Assembly: GCF_004570975.1 (NCBI RefSeq)
Contig: NZ_SPPC01000017.1
Span: 1-57,418 of the forward strand
DNA length: 57,418 nucleotides
DNA from: Barnesiella sp. WM24
Lineage (GTDB): Bacteria; Bacteroidota; Bacteroidia; Bacteroidales; Muribaculaceae
Reading direction: 5' to 3'
Both the position numbers and the translations under genes were made by a program. Below, piece after piece: positions 14,429 through 22,195 of this stretch. How positions within the stretch are numbered: position 1 is the first letter of the stretch; each line of letters opens with the position of its first letter. The notes under the pieces are model-generated. The model was not told the origin of the DNA. It did no database searches and was given only the letters and a program-made list of their open reading frames with translations.

Positions 14429-15250
14429 ATGGAAACCAACGTAATAAATGCTACCAAACGCAAGGACATTTTTCTTGTGGACCCGCGTAACATCGTGGTG
14501 ATGGACGGGTTTAACGTGCGCCGAGATTTTGACTTAGACGAACTCAAAGAGCAAATCAAGGCAAAAGGGGTGCTTAATGCCATTACTGTAATAGCTTTCA
14601 AGGATAAGGACGGTTTGGAACGCTACAAGCTGGTGGATGGTGAGCGTCGCTATCGTGCGACTATGCTTGCAATTTCTGAGGGTGCTGATATTCCCTATGT
14701 ACCAGCCCTCAAAGCTCCGAAAGACGCAACCGTTCAAGACCTCTACATTGAGCAGATGATGAGGAATGAGGGTAAGAGGTTTACTGAGCTGGAGTGCGCA
14801 ATCATGTTTCGCCGTTTCAAAGAGGAATTTGGCTTTTCACAGGTGCAAATTGCCGAAACATTCAAGAAATCCCCGGCTTTCATAAGTAAGTGCCTCGCAT
14901 TGCTCGACCTGCCTCAGTATATGCAAGACAAGATAGCGAGTGGGGAGTTGTCGGCTAAGGCGGCCCGTGAACTTGCAAGTAACTATACCGACCCCTACGA
15001 CCAAGTGAGAGCCGCCAAAAGTGCGGTGAGGACTGCAAAAGCGGCTGGACGTGCGACCGCTACCAACAAAGAGGTACAACGCTCCCTCAAGGACGCAAAG
15101 CAGGGTAAAGCAATCGCAGACGCTCTTAGGTGTGTCGCTGCCTATCTGGACGGTGAGCCGACCGTTGAGGTGGACGCTCTCATTAAATTGCTCGACAAGC
15201 ACGGCACTCTATACGCAGCTATGAAAGAATATAAATCATCGCACAAGTAA
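14429..15250 (+). CDS. ParB/KorB-like DNA-binding protein
   Basis: A 273-residue protein starting at ATG 14429 (METNVINATKRKDIF). The N-terminal ParB-type domain (about 20-110) has NVRRDFDLDELKEQIKAKGVLNAITV and DGERRYRATMLA. A central helix-turn-helix follows (FSQVQIAETFKKSPAFISKCLALLDLP). There is no ParA gene nearby, so it may act as a nucleoid-like or transcription factor, or bind the hairpin-repeat array. The C-terminal region is basic and alanine-rich, then acidic. Confidence 0.88.
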   Translation: METNVINATKRKDIFLVDPRNIVVMDGFNVRRDFDLDELKEQIKAKGVLNAITVIAFKDKDGLERYKLVDGERRYRATMLAISEGADIPYVPALKAPKDATVQDLYIEQMMRNEGKRFTELECAIMFRRFKEEFGFSQVQIAETFKKSPAFISKCLALLDLPQYMQDKIASGELSAKAARELASNYTDPYDQVRAAKSAVRTAKAAGRATATNKEVQRSLKDAKQGKAIADALRCVAAYLDGEPTVEVDALIKLLDKHGTLYAAMKEYKSSHK

Positions 15251-15251
15251 C

Positions 15252-15578
15252 ATGGAACTCAACGAATACCAAAAGGCGGCACTCTCCACCGCTATTTACC
15301 CCAACGATAACAATATTAGTTATCTCGCGCTTGCTATTTGTGGCGAAGCCGGAGAGTTAGCCGATAAGGTTAAGAAAGTGATACGCGATAAGAACGGACA
15401 ATTCTACATTGCCGACCTAAGCGCAATCGCGCTTGAATTGGGCGATATACTCTGGTATGCCGCCAATCTCGCTAAGGTGTTGGGGTATGACCTTTCCGAC
15501 ATTGCACAAATGAACATCGAAAAGATAAACGGCCGTGTTGAACGTGGTACAATCCACGGCACCGGCGATAACCGATAA
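15252..15578 (+). CDS. MazG-like nucleotide pyrophosphohydrolase
   Basis: 108 residues with the MazG metal-binding pattern GEAGELADKVKK and ALELGDILWYAANLAKVLG. MazG enzymes hydrolyse NTPs or ppGpp-related nucleotides; phage versions are thought to adjust the host nucleotide pool. It starts 2 bases after the ParB-like gene. Confidence 0.88.
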   Translation: MELNEYQKAALSTAIYPNDNNISYLALAICGEAGELADKVKKVIRDKNGQFYIADLSAIALELGDILWYAANLAKVLGYDLSDIAQMNIEKINGRVERGTIHGTGDNR

Positions 15579-15582
15579 AGAT

Positions 15583-15846
15583 ATGAAACCAATAGAATTT
15601 CCAGAACAGAACGCGCTCGCAACAAGCGAGGACGCGAATGTGCAACCGCTACCCTGTCGCATATCTGAGGACGGCACCCAAGTAATCTCTTGTTGGGAGC
15701 TTACCGAGGCAGACTTTGAACGCCTCAAGAGAAAGCCGCGGATATATGTATCACAAATGACGTATGGGGGTGCTATCCCACCGCTGTTTCTCACGTCCGA
15801 CAATAACGACCTATTCACATACAACAAAATTCAACCCGAACAATGA
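15583..15846 (+). CDS. Conserved phage protein, unknown
   Basis: 87 residues from ATG 15583 (MKPIEFPEQNALATSED), 5 bases after the MazG stop. An upstream in-frame start inside mazG is less likely. Motifs: CRISEDGTQVISCWELTEADFERLKRKPRIYVSQM, then GAIPPLFLT. Proteins of this kind are common in Bacteroidales phages but lack an assigned function, to my knowledge. Confidence 0.72.
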   Translation: MKPIEFPEQNALATSEDANVQPLPCRISEDGTQVISCWELTEADFERLKRKPRIYVSQMTYGGAIPPLFLTSDNNDLFTYNKIQPEQ

Positions 15847-16034
15847 CACAAGACATCAAAGGGGTATGTGTCCGCACCAAAAGACCCCACAAGCCTATGC
15901 GCCTACCGCGCAAGCTGAAAAAGGACATCATCAAGACATCGGGCCGCGAGGCATACTACGAAATTATGGGCTATATGGCTCTGCAAGTCCTCATGGGAGG
16001 CAATCAGTATCTCTCAATCCGCAAGGTTAAATAA
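15843..16034 (+). CDS. Small basic protein, unknown
   Basis: 63 residues, strongly basic (RTKRPHKPMRLPRKLKKDIIK) with a helical second half (REAYYEIMGYMALQVLMGG). It overlaps the previous stop by 4 bases (ATGA), which supports this frame over a longer overlapping one. The charge suggests nucleic acid binding. Confidence 0.68.
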   Translation: MTQDIKGVCVRTKRPHKPMRLPRKLKKDIIKTSGREAYYEIMGYMALQVLMGGNQYLSIRKVK

Positions 16035-16048
16035 AATAATACAACGAA

Positions 16049-16618
16049 ATGAAACTCTTATTTTTCGACTTAGAAACCACTGGAACGCTGGTAAACAAGC
16101 ACGGAATACACCAAATTTCCGGGGCCGTTGTGATAGACGGCGAAATCAAGGAGAAATTCAATCTCCACGTTCAGCCTAACCCCCAAGCTCTCATTGAGCC
16201 GGCCGCCTTAGAGGTAGCTGATGTTACTGAGGCTCAAATCAAGGCTTACCCGCCTATGGGCGAAATCTACAAGCAATTTGTGGATATGCTCTCAAAGTAC
16301 GTTGACCGCTACAATAAGAAAGACAAGTTTTTTCTTGTGGGCTACAACAACGCCTCTTTCGACAATCAATTTCTCCGCGCATGGTTTATCCAGAACGGGG
16401 ATAAATTCTTTGGCTCATGGTTCTGGGCTAACTGCATTGACGTGATGGTTATGGCAACCCCCTATCTCGCCGACCGCCGCGCTGAAATGGAGAATTTCAA
16501 ACAAGGCACCGTAGCCAAGACCCTCGGCATTGCTATTGATGAAAGCAAGCTCCATGACGCTCTCTACGACATCGAGGTTTGCAAGGCAATCTATGACATC
16601 GTTTGCGCCCGCTACTAA
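16049..16618 (+). CDS. DnaQ-like 3'-5' exonuclease (DEDDh)
   Basis: A 189-residue protein with exonuclease motif I FDLETTG (D7, E9), motif II around NNASFDNQFLR and motif III HDALYDIE. These are the DEDDh catalytic residues of DnaQ-type exonucleases. It likely proofreads or trims 3' ends during phage replication. It precedes a RuvC-like resolvase. Confidence 0.9.
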   Translation: MKLLFFDLETTGTLVNKHGIHQISGAVVIDGEIKEKFNLHVQPNPQALIEPAALEVADVTEAQIKAYPPMGEIYKQFVDMLSKYVDRYNKKDKFFLVGYNNASFDNQFLRAWFIQNGDKFFGSWFWANCIDVMVMATPYLADRRAEMENFKQGTVAKTLGIAIDESKLHDALYDIEVCKAIYDIVCARY

Positions 16619-16621
16619 GGT

Positions 16622-17059
16622 ATGATACACATTGGCATTGATACCGGCACCCACACAGGCATTGCCGTGTGGGATAGCCGGGGCCAGTGTTTCCGAGCCA
16701 TTGAGGATATGGCAATCCACAAGGCTATGGAAATGGTGGCTCACTACAAAGAGATAGCCGACCAAGAGGGGGTAAGGCTTTATGTGCGTGTCGAGGACCC
16801 GCGACAAAGAACGTGGTTTGGCACTGAGCGAATGAGCCGCGAGGAAGAACGAAAGAGACTGCAAGGCGTTGGCTCTGTCAAGCGGGACGCTTCAATCTGG
16901 GAGGGCTTTCTCTCTGATTTGGGCGTGTGGTTTGAAATGGTAGCTCCCAAGCGCAATGTTACCAAGATTTCACACGAAAGTTTTGTGAACATCACCAAGT
17001 GGAAAGGACGCACGAATGAGCATAAACGTGACGCTGCTATGTTGGTTTTTGGGAGATAG
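16622..17059 (+). CDS. RuvC-like Holliday junction resolvase
   Basis: A 145-residue RNase H-fold protein. It begins MIHIGIDTGTHTGIAVWD (first catalytic Asp at D7). An acidic YVRVEDPRQ strand follows and the C-terminus is NEHKRDAAMLVFG with the final acidic residue. This matches phage RuvC-type endonucleases, which cut branched DNA before packaging. It is the last gene of the early operon; a new promoter follows within 20 bases. Confidence 0.83.
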   Translation: MIHIGIDTGTHTGIAVWDSRGQCFRAIEDMAIHKAMEMVAHYKEIADQEGVRLYVRVEDPRQRTWFGTERMSREEERKRLQGVGSVKRDASIWEGFLSDLGVWFEMVAPKRNVTKISHESFVNITKWKGRTNEHKRDAAMLVFGR

Positions 17060-17076
17060 TAAATTTTGTCGCCTAA

Positions 17077-17130
17077 AATGTGTTTAATAAACACATTATT
17101 TTGTATCTTTGCACTATTAACCGAGTTAAT
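17077..17130 (+). promoter_or_regulatory. Promoter with two palindromic operators (ART operon)
   Basis: A perfect 21-bp palindrome (17077-17097, core TGTGTTT-AAT-AAACACA) lies 8 nt before the -7 box TATCTTTG (17104-17111). It occupies the -33 position (GTGT instead of TTTG). A second palindrome, ATTAAC-CGA-GTTAAT (17116-17130), covers the likely start site. The layout is nearly identical to 51288-51342, with 23 of 24 bases the same across the operator/-7 segment. It drives the genes from 17140 to 20183. Confidence 0.8.
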
Positions 17131-17139
17131 TTTTATCGT

Positions 17140-17631
17140 ATGGATATGGCAACTCTCCATATTGGAGATTACATCATGTATGCTTGCGCCGCTGGAGGTG
17201 TTATGGTGGCTTTGGTAGGTTTGTGGCTGTTAGGCGGCCGCGAATGGATAGGCGAAAAGGTGGCAAATCTCTTGCCCCACGATACGCTCTCTAAGGGCGA
17301 TAAAGCGCATATATACCTCAATGGTCGCTATAATCGCACCGCCACACTCACAAGAGTTGTGGCAGACGCGGTGTATATCTACGACAACAAGGTTAAGTTA
17401 CCGCTTGACTATCGCGCCCGCTTTTATGGCATAGGCGTTGATAGCAACGATGGTAGCCGGCTTATCTATCTTTCCAATCGTGGCTATTACCGCCTTATCC
17501 GGGTGGCTGAACTGATACGCAAGGTGTTTAATCTGGTTGAGGACGAAAGCAACCTCAATCCCGATTATGCCGATGATGAGCAACTTTTAACCGAGGTGGC
17601 CGAGGAGGGCGCAGAGGAAGATGAAAAGTGA
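17140..17631 (+). CDS. Membrane-anchored protein, unknown
   Basis: 164 residues from ATG 17140, which lies just after the promoter; upstream in-frame codons overlap the promoter itself. One transmembrane segment (about 10-32: IMYACAAGGVMVALVGLWLLGG) is followed by a soluble, beta-rich domain (ARIYLNGRYNRTATLTRV-like region) and an acidic C-terminus (TEVAEEGAEEDE). It is the first gene of the operon that also encodes the ADP-ribosyltransferase and protease. Function unknown. Confidence 0.75.
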   Translation: MDMATLHIGDYIMYACAAGGVMVALVGLWLLGGREWIGEKVANLLPHDTLSKGDKAHIYLNGRYNRTATLTRVVADAVYIYDNKVKLPLDYRARFYGIGVDSNDGSRLIYLSNRGYYRLIRVAELIRKVFNLVEDESNLNPDYADDEQLLTEVAEEGAEEDEK

Positions 17632-18736
17632 GCCTATGAAATACCGCAAGGCTGCTGACTTGCACCCTCTGCCTAACAATCCACGCACTATCGACAAAGC
17701 AGGGCTGGACCGTGTTGTTGAGTCTATCAAGCTCAATGGGTTTTGGGAACACCGACCTATGGCGTTAGAGGAACAGGACGGCCGCCTTGTTGTTCTGGAC
17801 GGGAACCAACGCCTCAAGGCTGTAAAGCGACTTAAAATTAAAGAGGTCCCGACCGTGCTTTATTCCGAGCTTTCGGACGATGAGCGCAACGACCTTATCC
17901 TACGCTCCAACATCAACAACGGAGAGTGGGATTTTGGCGCATTACAGACTGACCCCGCTTTTGGCGATGTTGATTTTGGCTTTATCGGGCTGGACTTTCC
18001 GAAAGAGAAAGGCAAGAAAGCCAGTGCCAATACTGCAACCGCTGCTCCATTTGACAATTCCGATGATGAGGACGGGACCGATGACAACGATAATGAGCCG
18101 GGCGATGATGACAATTCCGATGACAAAGAGGCTTTCTATCGCTCCATGCTGAAAGATGTGCTGTATGAGAGCGACAACATCTATGAGATTCCCAACTTAT
18201 TGCTGGAAATGCAAGCCGGCAAGGTTGAGTTGCCATTGACCCCGTGGGGCGCAAATAGCCGCCTCCGCAAAGATGTAGCCACTTACCATTTCTATGTAGA
18301 TGACTACCGATTTGAGGCGTTGTTTAAAGACCCAATAAAATTGCTCACAAGCGGTTGCAAAGCCGTGGTTGAGCCTAATTGTAGTTGTCACGACCAAACG
18401 CCAATCGCGTATGGCATAAGCCTTATCTACAAAAAGCGGTGGCTTTGTCGCTATTTGCAAGAGTGTGGCATTAAGGTTTACGCCGACCTCAATGTAGCCC
18501 ACAAGTTTATCGAATACAACAAAATGGGTATTCCGAAAGGTTACAACGCCTTTTTCACTCGTGGACTTGACGGGTGGCTTGAAAGCCTCAAGAGCGATTT
18601 ACAGGTGGCGCAAGAGATAAGCGGGCTTGAACGGCCTAATCTTGTTGTCTATGGTGGTGGCGATGAGATTAAAGAGTTTTGCCGCCAACACGGACTGGTT
18701 TACATTCACGACTTTATCAACTCCAAAAAGAAATAG
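17621..18736 (+). CDS. ParB-domain / DUF4417 fusion protein
   Basis: A 371-residue protein. Residues about 1-110 form a ParB/Srx-type domain (NPRTIDKAGLDRVVESIKLNG, VLDGNQRLKAVKRL). Residues about 130-170 are an acidic low-complexity linker (DDEDGTDDNDNEPGDDDN). Residues about 190-370 match DUF4417 (RFEALFKDPIKLL, GYNAFFTRGLDGWLESL, VVYGGGDEI). ParB-type N-domains can bind CTP or act as nucleases; DUF4417 has no known function. This is a second, different ParB-domain protein besides the one at 14429. Confidence 0.82.
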   Translation: MKSEPMKYRKAADLHPLPNNPRTIDKAGLDRVVESIKLNGFWEHRPMALEEQDGRLVVLDGNQRLKAVKRLKIKEVPTVLYSELSDDERNDLILRSNINNGEWDFGALQTDPAFGDVDFGFIGLDFPKEKGKKASANTATAAPFDNSDDEDGTDDNDNEPGDDDNSDDKEAFYRSMLKDVLYESDNIYEIPNLLLEMQAGKVELPLTPWGANSRLRKDVATYHFYVDDYRFEALFKDPIKLLTSGCKAVVEPNCSCHDQTPIAYGISLIYKKRWLCRYLQECGIKVYADLNVAHKFIEYNKMGIPKGYNAFFTRGLDGWLESLKSDLQVAQEISGLERPNLVVYGGGDEIKEFCRQHGLVYIHDFINSKKK

Positions 18737-18738
18737 CT

Positions 18739-19323
18739 ATGGGAAGAAATAGTGGTGGTGTCCGTGGTGGCGGTGGCTCATTCTCGCAGGCTCAAATTGA
18801 AAATGCGTTAAGCGACTATGTAAACGGCTATTCCTCTGAAATCAACGGCTGGCTACGCTCACCAAGCGACTATACGCTATCGCCGGCCAATAGAGCCAAC
18901 ATAAAGGTGCTGGATTCGATATTGACTGCACCCGTTACCAATGACGTGTTGTATCGTAAAACCGAGGCGAAGTCGATATTTGGCTATCTAAGCCAATCCG
19001 ACTACGATAAACTCTATATGCACGTTGTAGAGGGCGCAGGCGGTGGCGATATGAGAAAATTAATTGCTAAGGCAACAGGACGTACATTTACCGAAAAGGG
19101 CTTTATGAGTACATCAAAAAGCGCGTCCATTGCCGAGGATTTAGACTTTGCGATAAAACCGATTATGCTTAGGATAAGTCCGGGCAAAAAAGCAAGAGGA
19201 ATGGATTTAGACAAACATTCTATCGGCGAGGAAGAAGTTTTGTTGAAACGCAATACCAGATACAAAGTTAAGTCTGTCTATGGTAAGCGCGGCTCAATAT
19301 ATGTAGATGTTGATATTGTATAA
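18739..19323 (+). CDS. ADP-ribosyltransferase (R-S-E class)
   Basis: 194 residues from ATG 18739, directly after the upstream stop. It has the three ART signatures: R73 in VLYRK, the S-T-S motif in GFMSTSKSA (about 124-126) and a GEEEVLL motif (164-166) giving the E-x-E pair. Such enzymes transfer ADP-ribose from NAD to proteins, RNA or small molecules. No secretion signal is present, so the target is in the host cell. The N-terminus MGRNSGGVRGGGG is shared with the next gene's product and may be a sorting or packaging tag. Confidence 0.85.
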   Translation: MGRNSGGVRGGGGSFSQAQIENALSDYVNGYSSEINGWLRSPSDYTLSPANRANIKVLDSILTAPVTNDVLYRKTEAKSIFGYLSQSDYDKLYMHVVEGAGGGDMRKLIAKATGRTFTEKGFMSTSKSASIAEDLDFAIKPIMLRISPGKKARGMDLDKHSIGEEEVLLKRNTRYKVKSVYGKRGSIYVDVDIV

Positions 19324-19341
19324 TCTGTAAAGCATAATAAT

Positions 19342-19941
19342 ATGGGTAGAAACTCCGGCTCCAATCGCGGCACAAAAGACGGTGGCGGCGATTACAAGGG
19401 CAAAATTACCAATGTCGGCTCTCTCGTGGAAATGACAGACCCGCAGATGTATAAGGCAACCAAACAAGCCATATCACGCTATCACGCTGTTTTGGGTGTT
19501 AGACAAAGAGAGGTTAAGCTGGCAGACTTTCCGGGTGCCTATGGTGTTCATGTTACCGCTGGTGGCGCGTCTAAGGCTGTTTATCTCAATCGCACACATT
19601 TCAATCAAGGCGCAAAGGCCGTTGGTAGGGCGCACTCTGACAATTATACAAGCGGTTGGAGTACGCGCACCAATAAACCCGTGGCTCACACCGTTACACA
19701 TGAGCTTGCACACGCTACATGGAACGAACATCTAAGCGGTGCCAATCAAAGAGCAGCCGGCAAGGAAATCCGCTCTCTTTACCGCTCGTGGATGCGAGAT
19801 AAAAAGAAAACGGGCTATGGCAAATATGCTCGTACCAATGTGAGCGAGTTTTGGGCTGAAACTGTTACTAAGGCAGTACACGGTAAATCCGACAAGTACA
19901 CTCGCCGCGTTAAAGCTATATGCAAGAAATATAAACTCTAA
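19342..19941 (+). CDS. Zincin-like metalloprotease
   Basis: A 199-residue protein with the zinc-binding HELAH motif (H120, E121, H124, in VTHELAHATW) and a downstream SEFWAETV whose glutamate is a plausible third ligand. The N-terminus MGRNSGSNRG...GGG repeats that of the preceding ADP-ribosyltransferase. It is basic throughout (GYGKYARTNV, RRVKAICKKYKL). Possible roles are cleavage of a host protein, or maturation of virion or co-delivered proteins. The target is unknown. Confidence 0.8.
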   Translation: MGRNSGSNRGTKDGGGDYKGKITNVGSLVEMTDPQMYKATKQAISRYHAVLGVRQREVKLADFPGAYGVHVTAGGASKAVYLNRTHFNQGAKAVGRAHSDNYTSGWSTRTNKPVAHTVTHELAHATWNEHLSGANQRAAGKEIRSLYRSWMRDKKKTGYGKYARTNVSEFWAETVTKAVHGKSDKYTRRVKAICKKYKL

Positions 19942-19958
19942 CTACATACAATAAGAAA

Positions 19959-20183
19959 ATGAAAAGAATTGAATTTACAACCGAGGAAAAGGCTGTTATC
20001 CAGCAGCAACTCAACGGCGAGATTGAGGTGTGGAGTGCTACCGATGAGCAGCAGAAACACCTATCAAGCGTGATTGATAAAGCTGAGGCTCGTCTTGATG
20101 AGTACCCCGATGATTACGACTTTGGCGATGACCTTGTAGCGTGGATATGGCGTGAATACCAAGCACAGGAGGCTAACGCCTAA
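19959..20183 (+). CDS. Small acidic protein, unknown
   Basis: A 74-residue acidic, helical protein (EEKAVIQQQLNGEIEVWSATDEQQKHL, DDYDFGDDLVAWIWREYQAQE). It is the last gene of the ART/protease operon before a terminator. Small acidic proteins beside toxin-like enzymes can be inhibitors, but nothing direct supports this. Family not recognised. Confidence 0.68.
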   Translation: MKRIEFTTEEKAVIQQQLNGEIEVWSATDEQQKHLSSVIDKAEARLDEYPDDYDFGDDLVAWIWREYQAQEANA

Positions 20184-20189
20184 CTACAC

Positions 20190-20240
20190 GTTCACCGAGT
20201 AAATGAGCCGGGCAGTTTAACGGCTGTCCGGTTTCTTTTG
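20190..20240 (+). terminator. Terminator preceded by operator-like palindrome
   Basis: GTTCAC-CGA-GTAAAT (20190-20204) resembles the start-site palindromes at 17116 and 32884. Then arms 20208-20215 and 20224-20231 (CCGGGCAG/CTGTCCGG, one G-U) form a hairpin followed by TTTCTTTT. It separates the ART operon from the late genes. Confidence 0.75.
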
Positions 20241-20249
20241 CAGTTTATG

Positions 20250-20266
20250 TGTGTTTGTCAAACACG
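20250..20266 (+). promoter_or_regulatory. Palindromic operator before terminase genes
   Basis: TGTGTTT-GTC-AAACACG is a copy of the dispersed palindrome, lying 28 bases before the terS start. No clear TAnnTTTG is present; TTCTTTTG at 20233-20240 is the nearest -7-like string. Confidence 0.6.
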
Positions 20267-20294
20267 GGAATTAAAAACAACGGAATTACAACGA

Positions 20295-20780
20295 ATGGCA
20301 CTCTTTGAAAAAGGAAATAAGAAAGGCAATCGCTTTACGTCCGAGAACCAGCCCAAGAGAAAGGGGCGTGGCAAGCTCTCCGTGCTTAATTACATACGTC
20401 AGACCACCGGCAAGAAAGTTGACCCCCAGAGCAGCAAAGAGGAAATTCTAAAAGTTATCCAACATATCTACGAAAGCTCACCCGCAGAGCTGGAGCCACT
20501 GTTGAAAGACCCCACGGACCCGCACAAGCCCAATCCCAACACTCCGATGTGGGTATTGAGCATTATATCGGCTATCAACACCGATATGCGCTACGGGCGC
20601 ACGTCCACAATCGAAATGCTCTTTGACCGAGTATTCGGCAAAGCAACGCAGACCATTGAGGGGGAAATCAATGCGCAGGTTACAAATACGGTGGATTTGT
20701 CGGTACTATCCACCGATGAGCTTATACAATACAATGCACTCTTAGACAAAATCAAGGCAGGCAACAATGGCGCGAACTAA
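20295..20780 (+). CDS. terS: Terminase small subunit-like protein
   Basis: 161 residues from ATG 20295 (MALFEKGNKKGNRFTSENQPKRKGRG). The basic N-terminus resembles DUF5681-type small terminase proteins. The central part is helical (VLNYIRQTTGKKVDPQSSKEEILKVIQ) and the C-terminus acidic. It overlaps the large subunit gene by 14 bases. It would recognise the packaging site in phage DNA. A longer in-frame start at 20238 overlaps the operator and is unlikely. Confidence 0.78.
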   Translation: MALFEKGNKKGNRFTSENQPKRKGRGKLSVLNYIRQTTGKKVDPQSSKEEILKVIQHIYESSPAELEPLLKDPTDPHKPNPNTPMWVLSIISAINTDMRYGRTSTIEMLFDRVFGKATQTIEGEINAQVTNTVDLSVLSTDELIQYNALLDKIKAGNNGAN

Positions 20781-22194
20781 GACACTATCCATGCCTTTGT
20801 CGCTTGCAGTCAAAGTTGAATTGTTCAAGCGCGGTTGTTTCGACTTTATCACTTGTCGAGATGGCAAAAGGCACGAAAAGCAAGGGCAAGCTCTCCAGAT
20901 ACTAACCGACAACGAACACGTTGAGGTGCTGTATGGTGGAGCCGCCGGCGGTGCTAAGTCGTGGACGGGTGCCGCGTGGTTGCTTTTTATGTGTCTTGCT
21001 TATCCGGGTACGAAATGGTTTATCGGTCGAGCCGAGTTAAAGCGTATCACACAATCAACCTATATCACGTTCAAAAAAGTTTGCGCGATGTATGGTTGCA
21101 CCGATGACCTTTTCACTTTCAACGGACAACTCAATTACATTCAGTTTTTCAATGGCTCACGCATTGACTTTCTGGACTTGCAATATAAACCCTCTGACCC
21201 TCTATATGAACGCTACGGCTCTATTGAGTTTACCGGCGGTTGGATTGAAGAGGGTGGAGAGGTGAACTTTGGAGCATACGACACACTTAAAACCCGTGTC
21301 GGCCGCCACATGAATTTGGAGTATGGGTTAATGCGAAAAATCTTTATCACTTGCAATCCCAAAAAGAACTGGATGTATGATATTTTCTACAAGCCCTATA
21401 AGACCAATCAGCTTGAGGCGTATCGCTACTATATCGCTTGTTTGGTGCAAGAAAATCCATACATAGACCCCGGCTATATAGAGGGCTTACGCAGCACAAG
21501 CGACAAGGTTAAATTTGAGCGACTGTTTAAGGGTAATTGGGATTACGATGATAACCCCAACGCCCTTTGCTCGTATGATGACATTTGCGCGATATTCGGC
21601 AACAAGCTCTCTATCCGCACGGGCAAGTATTACATAACGGGCGATATTGCGCGTTTCGGTGCCGACTGTGCGCGTTTGGCTGTGTGGGATGGCTATCATA
21701 TCATAGACAAGATTTGTATGCCACAGAGCAAGCTAACGGATATTCAGCTATGGATAACAACCAAGCAGCGCAAGTATCGTGTACCTAATCACCGTTGCAT
21801 TGTCGATGAGGACGGCGTGGGCGGGGGCGTGGTAGATAATTGCGACATTAACGGCTTTGTTAATGGCTCTATCGCTTTCAATGGCGAGAACTACCGAAAC
21901 CTACAAACGCAATGCGGCTACAAGCTGGCTGAACATATTAACGCCAATGAGGTAGGCATTGATGAGGACTTATTGAGCCAAGAGGAACGTGAGCAGATTA
22001 TCCGAGAGCTTGAACAACTGCAAACGTGGAAAGGCGATAGCGATGGCAAGCTCCAATTAAAGCCCAAAGAGGAAATCAAGCTCGATATTGGTTGCTCCCC
22101 GGACTGGCGCGATATGTTTCTAATGCGCTGTTGGTTTGACTACAACGAAATAGAGATACCCGATAACATAGAACAAATATTAAACCCCCAATAA
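20767..22194 (+). CDS. terL: Terminase large subunit
   Basis: A 475-residue protein. Walker A-like GGAAGGAKS is around 57-65, followed by YPGTKWFIGRAELKRITQSTYITFKKV and a Walker B region (SIEFTGGWIEEGGEV). The C-terminal RNase H-like nuclease starts at YITGDIARFGADCARLAVWDG, with a second acidic motif (CIVDEDGVGGGVVDN). It pumps and cuts DNA during headful or site-specific packaging. It precedes the portal gene by 1 base. Confidence 0.94.
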   Translation: MARTKTLSMPLSLAVKVELFKRGCFDFITCRDGKRHEKQGQALQILTDNEHVEVLYGGAAGGAKSWTGAAWLLFMCLAYPGTKWFIGRAELKRITQSTYITFKKVCAMYGCTDDLFTFNGQLNYIQFFNGSRIDFLDLQYKPSDPLYERYGSIEFTGGWIEEGGEVNFGAYDTLKTRVGRHMNLEYGLMRKIFITCNPKKNWMYDIFYKPYKTNQLEAYRYYIACLVQENPYIDPGYIEGLRSTSDKVKFERLFKGNWDYDDNPNALCSYDDICAIFGNKLSIRTGKYYITGDIARFGADCARLAVWDGYHIIDKICMPQSKLTDIQLWITTKQRKYRVPNHRCIVDEDGVGGGVVDNCDINGFVNGSIAFNGENYRNLQTQCGYKLAEHINANEVGIDEDLLSQEEREQIIRELEQLQTWKGDSDGKLQLKPKEEIKLDIGCSPDWRDMFLMRCWFDYNEIEIPDNIEQILNPQ

Positions 22195-22195
22195 T

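Noticed and set aside
15764-16030. Alternative 88-codon frame overlapping 15843-16034
   Set aside because: It overlaps two neighbours extensively; the 63-residue frame has the ATGA-coupled start and a coherent basic/helical product.
20238-20294. Longer start for the small terminase gene
   Set aside because: The extra codons run through the operator palindrome, and the ATG at 20295 gives the typical basic N-terminus.
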